In this document: piece by piece, positions 1 through 6,811 of the stretch
Numbering within the stretch: position 1 is the stretch's first letter
Layout: the number at the start of each line of letters is the position of its first letter
NCBI GenBank assembly: GCA_002397355.1
Contig: DHAI01000089.1
Coordinates: 1-6,811 of the forward strand
Source of the DNA: Ruminococcaceae bacterium UBA4958
Lineage (GTDB): Bacteria > Bacillota > Clostridia > Oscillospirales > Acutalibacteraceae
Direction of reading: 5' to 3'
DNA: 6,811 nucleotides
Made by a program: the position numbers and the translations under genes
Notes under the pieces: generated by a model
What the model saw: only the letters and a program-made list of their open reading frames with translations
The model's database searches: none
What the model was told of the DNA's origin: nothing

Positions 1-8
1 TTAGAATA

Positions 9-15
9 CCTCTCC
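9..15 (-). promoter_or_regulatory. Ribosome binding site of a divergent gene starting just outside the window
   Basis: The minus strand reads GGAGAGG here, followed by eight bases (TATTCTAA) to the edge. With normal 7-10 base spacing the start codon would fall at or right after the left boundary. Together with the promoter at 57-85 this supports a protein-coding gene transcribed leftwards, with an untranslated leader of about 50 bases. Nothing of its coding sequence is visible, so its product cannot be named. Confidence 0.6.
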
Positions 16-56
16 AACTGGCAGTTTTCCGTCCGGGTTATCCAGACAGCTTTCAC

Positions 57-85
57 ATTATACTCAATATTGCTGAAAAAATCAA
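57..85 (-). promoter_or_regulatory. Minus-strand sigma-A-type promoter of a divergent gene off the left edge
   Basis: Read on the minus strand, TTGATT (80-85) and a perfect TATAAT (57-62) are separated by exactly 17 bases (63-79). This is close to the housekeeping sigma consensus, 5 of 6 bases at -35 and 6 of 6 at -10. Transcription would start near position 50 and leave the window leftwards. The leader carries a possible 6-bp hairpin (31-36 with 42-47). It reaches a good ribosome binding site at 9-15, so the gene it serves should begin immediately outside the window. The assignment rests on the motif only. Confidence 0.75.
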
Positions 86-134
86 CCCCTTGAGACGGAA
101 AAATTACTTTTGAATGTGAAAGTACGGTTTGCGC

Positions 135-163
135 TTGAAAATCGTCCGGCGGTACGTTAAGAT
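135..163 (+). promoter_or_regulatory. Promoter of asnS
   Basis: TTGAAA (135-140) and TAAGAT (158-163) are 17 bases apart. The -35 matches consensus at five of six positions and the -10 at four of six. The predicted start near 170 leaves a leader of about 36 bases before the chosen TTG start. That is too short for a T-box riboswitch, which controls many Firmicute aminoacyl-tRNA synthetase genes, so tRNA-sensing leader control is not expected from this promoter. Confidence 0.6.
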
Positions 164-205
164 ATTCCCTGGATTCCTATAGCTTTTACGTTGGAGATGG
201 TAGAG

Positions 206-1600
<1,395 letters not shown>

Positions 1601-1634
1601 CGGATTTCCTGGAAACCTCATATGGCGGAACGAT

Positions 1635-1662
1635 AAAAAGCGGTGCGGATGCGCCGCTTTTT
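1635..1662 (+). terminator. Intrinsic terminator of asnS
   Basis: A 12-bp stem (1635-1646 with 1651-1662, one G-U pair) closes a GGAT loop. The 3' arm ends in a run of five T, which pairs with the run of A at the 5' base. The hairpin begins 34 bases after the asnS stop. The symmetric A/T base means it could also act on the opposite strand, but no minus-strand gene ends here. It separates asnS from the next transcription unit. Confidence 0.85.
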
Positions 1663-1714
1663 CTGTGGGTATCCATGAATCGGTTTTCAAAAATGCAAGG
1701 TTGCGAATTAACGC

Positions 1715-1743
1715 TTGCAAAATTTACGCTTATCGTATAGAAT
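1715..1743 (+). promoter_or_regulatory. Promoter of the aspartate aminotransferase gene
   Basis: TTGCAA (1715-1720) and TAGAAT (1738-1743) are separated by exactly 17 bases. Each hexamer differs from consensus at one or two positions. The start near 1750 gives a leader of about 45 bases. The -35 hexamer overlaps one arm of a short inverted repeat (1694-1699 with 1714-1719), which might be an operator. That repeat is described separately as a finding. Confidence 0.75.
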
Positions 1744-1795
1744 ATGAAATGCTTTTCTCAGCATTCTGCAATTTATATAAGGGAGATGCTCAGCG

Positions 1796-3067
1796 TTGGA
1801 TTTTACGAAAATGACGGGGGCGGAGCTGCTGCACGAGAAAGAAGCGCTGGACGGCCGATACGCGGCGTTTCAGGCGCGAAAGCTGAATCTCGACATGACG
1901 CGGGGCAAGCCCTGCGCGGAGCAGCTTGCGCTTTCCAATCCCATGCTGGACATTTTGAATTCCCAATCCGATTTCCGTTCGCCGGACGGCCCCGACTACC
2001 GCAACTATGGGATGGGAAACGGCCTGCCGGAAGTGCGCGGCATTTTCGCGCGGATGATGGGCGTGGATGCCGGGCATGTGATCCTGGGCGGGAATTCCAG
2101 CCTGAATATGATGTTCGATACCGTTGCGTGCGGCATGACGCACGGCTTTGCCGGCTGCAGGCCGTGGGCGGGCCAGAGCGGGCTGAAATTCCTCTGCCCT
2201 TCTCCCGGCTACGACCGCCATTTCCTGGTGACGGATTATTTCGGCTTCGAGCCCGTCGTGATCCCGATGACGGAAGACGGCCCGGATATGGATGCTGTGG
2301 AGGAAGCGGTGAAGGACCCGGCCGTGAAGGGCATCTGGTGCGTGCCGAAGTACCAGAACCCGACGGGCGTCGTCTTTTCCGATGAAACGGTGCGCCGCTT
2401 CGCGCACCTGAAACCCGCCGCGGAGGATTTTCGGATTTTCTGGGACAATGCCTACTGCGTGCACGACCTTACGGATACTCCCTGCCGCCTGCTTAGCCTC
2501 TGGGACGAATGCGCAAGCGCGGGCACGTTGGAATCCGTGTTTTTCTTTGCTTCCACCAGCAAGATCACGTTCCCTGGCGCGGGCCTCGCCGCGCTTGCCT
2601 GCGGGGACGAAAATTATCGGGAACTGCGGAAGCGCTTCGGCGTGCAGATCATTTCGCCCGACAAGCTGAACGAGTTCCGCCATCTGCTGTTCCTGAAAGA
2701 TTTTGACGGCGTCCTGGCGCAGATGAAAAGACATCGCGCGATTATTGCGCCGAAGTTCCAGGCCGTCGAGGATGTCCTCGACCGCGAGCTTTCCGGCAAG
2801 CATGTCGCGTCGTGGTCCAACCCGAAGGGCGGCTATTTTATCAGCGTGGACGTGATGCGCGGCTGTGCCCGGCGCGTCGTGTCGCTCTGCTCGGCGGCGG
2901 GCGTGAAGCTTACCCCGGCCGGCGCGACCTATCCGCGCGGCAACGATCCGCACGATGCGAATATCCGCGTCGCCCCCACCTGCCCGTCCGTCGCCGAGCT
3001 GAAGCAGGCGATGGAGCTTTTCTGCGTCGCCGTACAGATTGCGGCGGCTGAAAAGCTGCTCGGCTGA
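1796..3067 (+). CDS. PLP-dependent class I aminotransferase, aspartate aminotransferase subgroup 1c type
   Basis: A 423-residue fold-type I transaminase, probably exchanging amino groups between aspartate and 2-oxoglutarate in the cytoplasm. Visible hallmarks are the substrate-side RGKP (36-39), GGNSS (98-102), and the PLP-stacking Tyr139 in PSPGYDRHF. Further on come NPTG (188-191), Asp217 in FWDNAY for the pyridine nitrogen, and the Schiff-base Lys256 in STSKITFPGAG. Arg391 in NIRVAPTCPS binds the substrate alpha-carboxylate. The RGKP start, long FWDNAY region and overall length fit the Corynebacterium AspT-like group (Pfam Asp_aminotransf) rather than E. coli AspC. The family call comes from remembered sequence patterns. 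The TTG start at 1796 has GGGAG (1781-1785) ten bases upstream. ATG 1786 is out of frame. The gene stands alone between its promoter and terminator. A related aminotransferase with different amino-acid preference cannot be excluded. Confidence 0.88.
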   Translation: MDFTKMTGAELLHEKEALDGRYAAFQARKLNLDMTRGKPCAEQLALSNPMLDILNSQSDFRSPDGPDYRNYGMGNGLPEVRGIFARMMGVDAGHVILGGNSSLNMMFDTVACGMTHGFAGCRPWAGQSGLKFLCPSPGYDRHFLVTDYFGFEPVVIPMTEDGPDMDAVEEAVKDPAVKGIWCVPKYQNPTGVVFSDETVRRFAHLKPAAEDFRIFWDNAYCVHDLTDTPCRLLSLWDECASAGTLESVFFFASTSKITFPGAGLAALACGDENYRELRKRFGVQIISPDKLNEFRHLLFLKDFDGVLAQMKRHRAIIAPKFQAVEDVLDRELSGKHVASWSNPKGGYFISVDVMRGCARRVVSLCSAAGVKLTPAGATYPRGNDPHDANIRVAPTCPSVAELKQAMELFCVAVQIAAAEKLLG

Positions 3068-3104
3068 GCGGTGCGGACCGCCGGAAACGGGGTCTTTCGT
3101 CCGC

Positions 3105-3138
3105 GGAAAGGGCATTTTACGGTGCCCTTTCCTTTTTT
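3105..3138 (+). terminator. Intrinsic terminator of the aminotransferase gene
   Basis: A perfect 10-bp stem (3105-3114 with 3123-3132) with an eight-base loop is followed directly by six T (3133-3138). This is a textbook rho-independent terminator, 37 bases after the aminotransferase stop. It insulates that gene from the downstream secDF promoter. Confidence 0.93.
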
Positions 3139-3181
3139 GTCGGATGCGCGTCCATGTTGACGAAATAACCTGCCTAAGCAA

Positions 3182-3210
3182 TTGACTTTTTGGCGGTTTC
3201 ACAATATAAT
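3182..3210 (+). promoter_or_regulatory. Promoter of the secDF operon
   Basis: TTGACT (3182-3187) and a perfect TATAAT (3205-3210) are spaced by exactly 17 bases. This is the strongest plus-strand promoter in the window. The predicted start is near 3217, leaving a leader of about 50 bases. I see no upstream open reading frame or arrest-peptide gene (SecM or VemP type) in that leader, so constitutive expression is the simplest reading. Confidence 0.85.
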
Positions 3211-3266
3211 AAAATCTGTTACGCCTGCGAGTTTCGCGGAATACCAAAACATTGGAGGATGTTCGC

Positions 3267-4715
3267 ATGAAGCGAGTAAAAAAACCTGTGTTCTTCATCG
3301 TTGCCCTCCTCATTCTGCTTTTTACCTATGCCTCGGTTTTCGGCATTAAGGGGAAAAACGGCGATAACACTGTCACCTACATAAAGGGTGTCAATGATAT
3401 CCGATGGGGAATCGACATCAACGGCGGCGTCGAGGCCACGTTTACGCCGGTCACGACGAAAAAGGCGACGAACAATCAAATGGACGCTGCGGAAGCCACC
3501 ATTAAGCAGCGCATGATCGGCGAGAACATCACCGACTACGAGGTTTATACCGACTACAACCACAGCCGCATCATCGTCCGTTTCCCGTGGAAAAACGACG
3601 AAAAGAACTTCGATCCGCAGAAGTCCATCGAGGAACTTGCCGCGACGGCGCAGGTCACTTTCCGCGAGGGAATGGAATACACGACGCAGACGACCGGTTC
3701 CGACGGCCAGCCCGTCTACAAAACACCGAAGGGCACGACCGCCTCCAACATTATCCTCCAGGGCAACGAGATCGAAAAGGCCACGCCGGAGATGACGCAG
3801 GACAAAACGACGGGCAAAACGACCTACGTCGTCGGACTGCAACTGAGCGAAAGCGGCAAAGCAAAGTTTGCCGACGCAACCACGAAGATGGTGGGCCAAA
3901 CCATTTCCATCTGGATGGACGACACGATGATTTCCTACCCGAAAGTCGAGGAGGCCATCACGGACGGCAGCTGCGAGATTAACGGCGGCACCAACGGCTT
4001 CACGGCCGCGGAAGCCTCCGCGCTCGCAAACAAGATCAACGCCGGCGCCCTTCCGTTCAAGCTCTCCATCACGGATTCCAACACCATCAGCCCCACGCTC
4101 GGCAAGTCCTCGCTGAGCGCAATGAGGACGGCGGGCATCATCGCCTTCATTCTGGTGGCGCTGTTTATGATCCTGATGTTCCGTCTTCCGGGCGTTGTGG
4201 CGGTCATCTCCCTGCTGGGCCAGGTGGCGCTCTCGTTCGCGGCCGTTTCCGGTTTCTTTCCGTGGCAGAACAGCTTCACGCTCACGCTTCCCGGCGTGGC
4301 GGGCATCATTCTCTCCATCGGCATGGGCGTCGACGCGAACATCATCACGGCGACGCGCATCAAAGAGGAACTCTGGACCGGAAAAACGCTTGACATGGCC
4401 ATCACCCGCGGCGACGACAACAGCTTCTGGGCGATCTTCGACGGCAACATCACCGTGATCATCGTGGCTATTATCCTGATGCTGGTCTTCGGCCCGAAAA
4501 ATATCCTCTCCTACTGGTTCGGGGCTTCCACGACGGGTTCCATTTATTCGTTCGGCTACACGTTGCTGATCGGCATCATCGGCAACTTCGTTTTCGGCGT
4601 CCTCACCACCCGCCAGATGACGCGCGCTCTCTCCGCGTTTGGTTGTTTCCGCAATCGGTGGCTGTACGGCGGGCCTTCCGACGTGAAGCAGATGGAAGGG
4701 GGCGCTGAGGCATGA
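3267..4715 (+). CDS. secD: Protein translocase subunit SecD
   Basis: SecD is an inner-membrane RND-type protein that, with SecF, uses the proton gradient to pull exported chains through SecYEG. ATG 3267 is chosen because GGAGG (3254-3258) lies eight bases upstream. TTG 3252 is in frame but overlaps that site. The product is 482 residues. It has a first membrane helix (7-25), then the SecD signature WGIDINGG (47-54). A large extracytoplasmic P1 region (about 28-285) follows, then five C-terminal helices (about 287-304, 308-330, 338-357, 394-408, 425-446). The GMGVDANIITATRIKEEL motif (352-369) carries Asp356, the equivalent of the proton-relay aspartate Asp340 of Thermus SecDF. It is shorter than E. 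coli SecD (about 615), mostly in P1, and is not fused to SecF as it is in Bacillus. The loop 408-425 before the last helix is longer than in E. coli. secF follows with a 4-base overlap. Confidence 0.96.
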   Translation: MKRVKKPVFFIVALLILLFTYASVFGIKGKNGDNTVTYIKGVNDIRWGIDINGGVEATFTPVTTKKATNNQMDAAEATIKQRMIGENITDYEVYTDYNHSRIIVRFPWKNDEKNFDPQKSIEELAATAQVTFREGMEYTTQTTGSDGQPVYKTPKGTTASNIILQGNEIEKATPEMTQDKTTGKTTYVVGLQLSESGKAKFADATTKMVGQTISIWMDDTMISYPKVEEAITDGSCEINGGTNGFTAAEASALANKINAGALPFKLSITDSNTISPTLGKSSLSAMRTAGIIAFILVALFMILMFRLPGVVAVISLLGQVALSFAAVSGFFPWQNSFTLTLPGVAGIILSIGMGVDANIITATRIKEELWTGKTLDMAITRGDDNSFWAIFDGNITVIIVAIILMLVFGPKNILSYWFGASTTGSIYSFGYTLLIGIIGNFVFGVLTTRQMTRALSAFGCFRNRWLYGGPSDVKQMEGGAEA

Positions 4716-5794
4716 AAAAGTTCCATATCGATTTCTACGCGCACCGGCGTGTGTATTTCGGAATTTCCATAGGCTTCTTCCTTCTGGGGATCATTTTCAA
4801 CTTCGTGTTCGGCACGCAGCTTGACACCAACTTCAAGGGCGGCGCAATGCTGAGGTATTCTTACTCCGGCGAGATCAATCCCAATACGATCGAGGATTCC
4901 GTTCAGCAGGCCATCAATCGCGACGTGACCGTCACGATCAACCGGAACGTCAAGTCCGCGGACGGAAGCCAGACGCTGAACAACGTCACGCTTGCCCTGG
5001 CCGGCAACGACTCTCTTTCCCTGGAGAATCAGAAAACGCTGACGGCAACGTTGACGAAGCTCTATCCGAAGGCGAACTTTAACCTTGTGACGTCCGACTC
5101 CGTCAATCCGACCATGGGACGCAGCTTCTTCCTCAAATGTATCGTGGCCATTCTCATCGCGTTCCTGCTGCTGGATTTTTACATTGCGCTCCGCTTCCGC
5201 AAGATCGGAGGCGCCGCGGCCGGCTTCTTCGCGATCGTCGCGCTGCTGCATGATGTGGCGATCGTTTATTTCACGTTCATTATCTTCCGCATCCCGCTGA
5301 ACGACAGTTTCATCGCCGTTGTCCTCACGATCCTCGGTTACTCGTTGAACGACACCATCGTGATCTACGACCGTATCCGCGAGAACCGCAGGCTGATGGG
5401 ATTGAAAACCGGCTTCAGCGTCCTGGTGAACGCAAGCATCAACCAGACGCTGACCCGCTCGGTCTATACCGCCCTGTGCACGTTTATTTCCGTCGCGACG
5501 GTCTATGTCGTCGGCATGATTTACAATCTTTCCAGCGTCACCACCTTTGCCCTGCCGATGATGATGGGCGTGATCTCGGGCTGCTATTCCACCGTCTGCA
5601 TTGCCGGCCCGCTTTATGTAATGTGGGAAAACCGCAAGTCGAGGCTCCGCGCACAGACCGCGGCGATTGCGGCGCCGGCGAGGACCCCCGCGGTTCCGGC
5701 GGGCTCCGACGGTTCCGCTCCGGTTTCCGCCTCTGCGAAAGGCTCTGGCAAAAAAGTGAAGACGAAAGCGAAGGCGAAGAAGAGAAAGCGCTGA
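4712..5794 (+). CDS. secF: Protein translocase subunit SecF
   Basis: SecF is the partner of SecD in the proton-driven late step of Sec export. It has 360 residues with a first helix (about 16-33), the SecF signature LDTNFKGGAML (37-47), and an extracytoplasmic P4 domain (about 48-138). Five further helices follow (about 141-160, 165-190, 198-218, 252-270, 279-305). GYSLNDTIVIYDRIRENRR (209-227) holds Asp214, and NQTLTR (244-249) holds Arg249. These correspond to Asp637 and Arg671 of Thermus SecDF, which act in proton transfer. The ATG overlaps the secD stop as ATGA (4712-4715), implying translational coupling, with GGAAGGGG (4694-4701) as ribosome binding site. The cytoplasmic tail (about 311-360) is unusual: Ala/Pro-rich, then Gly/Ser, ending in a dense Lys/Arg cluster (347-360). 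No yajC is adjacent. Confidence 0.96.
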   Translation: MKKFHIDFYAHRRVYFGISIGFFLLGIIFNFVFGTQLDTNFKGGAMLRYSYSGEINPNTIEDSVQQAINRDVTVTINRNVKSADGSQTLNNVTLALAGNDSLSLENQKTLTATLTKLYPKANFNLVTSDSVNPTMGRSFFLKCIVAILIAFLLLDFYIALRFRKIGGAAAGFFAIVALLHDVAIVYFTFIIFRIPLNDSFIAVVLTILGYSLNDTIVIYDRIRENRRLMGLKTGFSVLVNASINQTLTRSVYTALCTFISVATVYVVGMIYNLSSVTTFALPMMMGVISGCYSTVCIAGPLYVMWENRKSRLRAQTAAIAAPARTPAVPAGSDGSAPVSASAKGSGKKVKTKAKAKKRKR

Positions 5795-5808
5795 TCTCCC
5801 TTCGTGTG

Positions 5809-5843
5809 AAATGCCGGTGTGTTTGAGAAACACACCGGCATTT
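5809..5843. terminator. Bidirectional hairpin terminator between convergent secF and the BofC-like gene
   Basis: A perfect 16-bp stem (5809-5824 with 5828-5843) with a three-base GAG loop lies 15 bases after the secF stop. It is also 18 bases beyond the stop of the minus-strand gene that converges on it. The T run is short (four T on the plus strand, three on the minus strand). The long stable stem and its position between convergent genes suggest it ends transcription from both sides. Confidence 0.8.
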
Positions 5844-5860
5844 TCCGCTTCCCGGAAGGC

Positions 5861-6244
5861 TTATCCATCGTAATCCTCTATGATTTTTTCAACTTCGGCC
5901 ATTGTGGCCGCCGGCTTGCCGCGTTTCAGCGCCTGGCGGTCGGCATCCGGCAGCATGTCCACCTCCGTTTCATATTCGCGGAACGGCGTGTTTTCCCCCA
6001 CGCGGTAAACGCCGATGTGCCCCTGATATTCCCGGACGAGATACCCGCTGCCGATGCCGGCGGTCGGTGCGGCGCCGCTGTTTTCTTGACTTGAAGGTGT
6101 ATTTGCGGTAGAATAATCTGACATACTTACAGCAGAAGAGGGCGAAGTTGTGCCCTCATTCCGCTCCTGTGGTTTTTCGGAAAGCAGAATTGCTGCGGCT
6201 ATAACCGCTGCCATGCAGGTTACAAGCATGGGTGCTTTTTTCAC
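5861..6244 (-). CDS. Small exported protein with a BofC C-terminal-like domain
   Basis: The product has 127 residues. Its N-terminus is MKKAP followed by a hydrophobic stretch (about 6-21), a signal peptide or membrane anchor, so the rest should lie outside the membrane. A Ser/Thr-rich, low-complexity linker (about 27-66) leads to a compact domain: GYLVREYQGHIGVYRVG (67-83), EVDMLPDADRQALKRG (94-109), IIEDYDG (121-127). This pattern resembles the C-terminal domain of BofC, a secreted Bacillus regulator of the SpoIVB protease during sporulation. The resemblance is from memory of the pattern and was not searched. GTG 6244 is chosen because GAGG (6253-6256) lies eight bases upstream. GTG 6253 is in frame but sits inside that site. 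Cys10 lies within the hydrophobic core without a proper lipobox, so a lipoprotein is unlikely. The gene is divergent from the penicillin-binding protein gene. Its role is unknown. Confidence 0.75.
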   Translation of the reverse strand: MKKAPMLVTCMAAVIAAAILLSEKPQERNEGTTSPSSAVSMSDYSTANTPSSQENSGAAPTAGIGSGYLVREYQGHIGVYRVGENTPFREYETEVDMLPDADRQALKRGKPAATMAEVEKIIEDYDG

Positions 6245-6335
6245 TGCAACCACCTCAGACTTATTTTGGATAGGAAACCGGAAAATTATTCATCCCAACA
6301 GCACATACGTGTGCCGGGCGGAAAGGCGGTACTTC
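6245..6335. promoter_or_regulatory. Divergent intergenic region between the BofC-like and penicillin-binding protein genes
   Basis: These 91 bases must hold the start signals of both divergent genes. The ribosome binding sites are clear: GAGG at 6253-6256 for the minus gene, AAAGG at 6322-6326 for the plus gene. The AT-rich stretch 6258-6298 is the likely promoter zone, but I find no convincing -35/-10 pair on either strand. On the plus strand TTGGAT (6266-6271) has only TATTCA (6287-6292) at a short 15-base spacing. A small hairpin with a TACG loop (6301-6314) lies in the presumed leader of the plus gene. Confidence 0.45.
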
Positions 6336-6811
6336 ATGCGAAAAACAGATATCAACCAGTATGCCGGCTCTGCCAAGATGCCGGGCGATAAGATCTCCAC
6401 GGGCGGTTCGGTCGCCCGCATTCTTGTGAAAGGCCTGCTGACCGTGCTGGCCGTACTGGCCTTCGTCGGAGTCACTGCGATCGTGGTGGTCGGGTCGTTC
6501 GTATACAGCCTGCGCGATTCATCCGTCAATCTGGACCTTCAGTCCCTGAAACTGAACTATACTTCGTTTATCTATGTCAACGGCCCGAACGACGACGCGG
6601 CGCATCCGGTGCAGTACCTGAGTCTTTACAGCAGCGAGAACCGCATCTGGGTAGATTACGACAAGATCCCGAAGGCGATGACAAACGCGATCGTCGCGAT
6701 TGAGGACAAGCGCTTTTGGGATCACGAGGGTGTGGACTGGATCCGCACCGGCGGTGCGGTGTTCAATCTTCTGGGGGGCGGTTCCAGTTACGGCGGCTCC
6801 ACCATCACCCA
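6336..6811 (+). CDS. Class A penicillin-binding protein (peptidoglycan glycosyltransferase), 5' part
   Basis: The first 158 residues are present and the gene runs off the right edge. A cytoplasmic N-terminus (about 1-28) leads to one membrane anchor (about 29-56). An extracytoplasmic stretch then reaches the start of a GT51 transglycosylase domain. AIEDKRFWDHEGVDW (121-135) is the family's first motif, with the catalytic glutamate at 123. YGGSTIT (152-158), the beginning of the GGSTITQ motif, is the last thing visible. The enzyme polymerises lipid II into glycan strands, and a transpeptidase domain is expected beyond the edge. ATG 6336 has AAAGG (6322-6326) nine bases upstream. GTG 6309 is in frame but gives an unlikely charged extension. 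A monofunctional transglycosylase is possible, since only this part is visible. Confidence 0.92.
   Translation, partial: MRKTDINQYAGSAKMPGDKISTGGSVARILVKGLLTVLAVLAFVGVTAIVVVGSFVYSLRDSSVNLDLQSLKLNYTSFIYVNGPNDDAAHPVQYLSLYSSENRIWVDYDKIPKAMTNAIVAIEDKRFWDHEGVDWIRTGGAVFNLLGGGSSYGGSTIT

Noticed and set aside
164..205. T-box riboswitch leader for asnS
   Set aside because: The leader is only about 36-40 bases and has no specifier loop, T-box motif or antiterminator.
1744..2385. An ATG-started plus-strand frame overlapping the aminotransferase 5' end
   Set aside because: It begins almost at the -10 element, has no ribosome binding site, and is out of frame with the conserved aminotransferase. The translation is low-complexity Gly/Arg-rich.
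3211..3266. A secretion-monitoring arrest peptide upstream of secD (SecM or VemP type)
   Set aside because: The leader of about 50 bases has no room for such a gene and shows no small reading frame with a ribosome binding site.
1790..3313. A 507-codon minus-strand open frame opposite the aminotransferase
   Set aside because: Same codon-bias artefact. It runs through the aminotransferase terminator and the secDF promoter and resembles no family.
4556..5833. A 425-codon minus-strand open frame opposite secF
   Set aside because: Composition is Arg/Asp/His-rich shadow sequence without motifs. It starts inside the terminator hairpin.
6211..6244. Lipoprotein signal in the BofC-like protein (LVTC)
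   Set aside because: Thr at the -1 position is atypical, and the cysteine sits at residue 10, before most of the hydrophobic stretch rather than after it.
6257..6300. Forespore sigma-G-type promoter for the BofC-like gene
   Set aside because: The minus strand has a TGAATA-like -35 (6287-6292) but no CATAnnTA-type -10 at the required spacing, so the match is not sufficient.

Overview
The window looks like ordinary chromosome from a GC-rich anaerobic Firmicute, probably an Oscillospiraceae-type (Clostridium cluster IV) member of the Clostridia. The reasons are protein-level: separate SecD and SecF proteins with a long extracytoplasmic SecD loop, a subgroup-1c-type aspartate aminotransferase, a class A penicillin-binding protein with a single N-terminal anchor, and a small secreted protein whose C-terminus resembles the BofC C-terminal domain. 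Coding DNA is GC-rich with GC-rich third positions, while spacers are AT-rich with clear TTGACA/TATAAT-type promoters and GGAGG-type ribosome binding sites. The taxonomic call is inference.

Layout. Positions 1-190 form a divergent control region. A strong minus-strand promoter and a ribosome binding site point to a gene whose start lies just beyond the left edge. A plus-strand promoter serves asnS (206-1600), which has its own hairpin terminator. A separate transcription unit follows: promoter, a PLP-dependent class I aminotransferase (1796-3067), and a strong intrinsic terminator. Next is a two-gene operon, secD (3267-4715) and secF (4712-5794), overlapping by ATGA and driven by a near-consensus promoter. 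A 16-bp hairpin at 5809-5843 separates secF from a convergent minus-strand gene for a small exported BofC-C-like protein (5861-6244). A class A penicillin-binding protein gene (from 6336) diverges from that gene and is cut by the right edge inside its transglycosylase domain.

Functionally this is a mix of housekeeping units: Asn-tRNA charging, Asp/Glu transamination, proton-driven Sec export and peptidoglycan polymerisation. asnS and the aminotransferase both touch aspartate-family metabolism but have separate promoters and terminators. I see no mobile element, CRISPR array, tRNA or rRNA, and no sign of an undescribed multi-gene system. The points most worth a second look are the small BofC-C-like protein opposite the penicillin-binding protein, the divergent control region at the left edge, and the TTG start codons of the first two genes.
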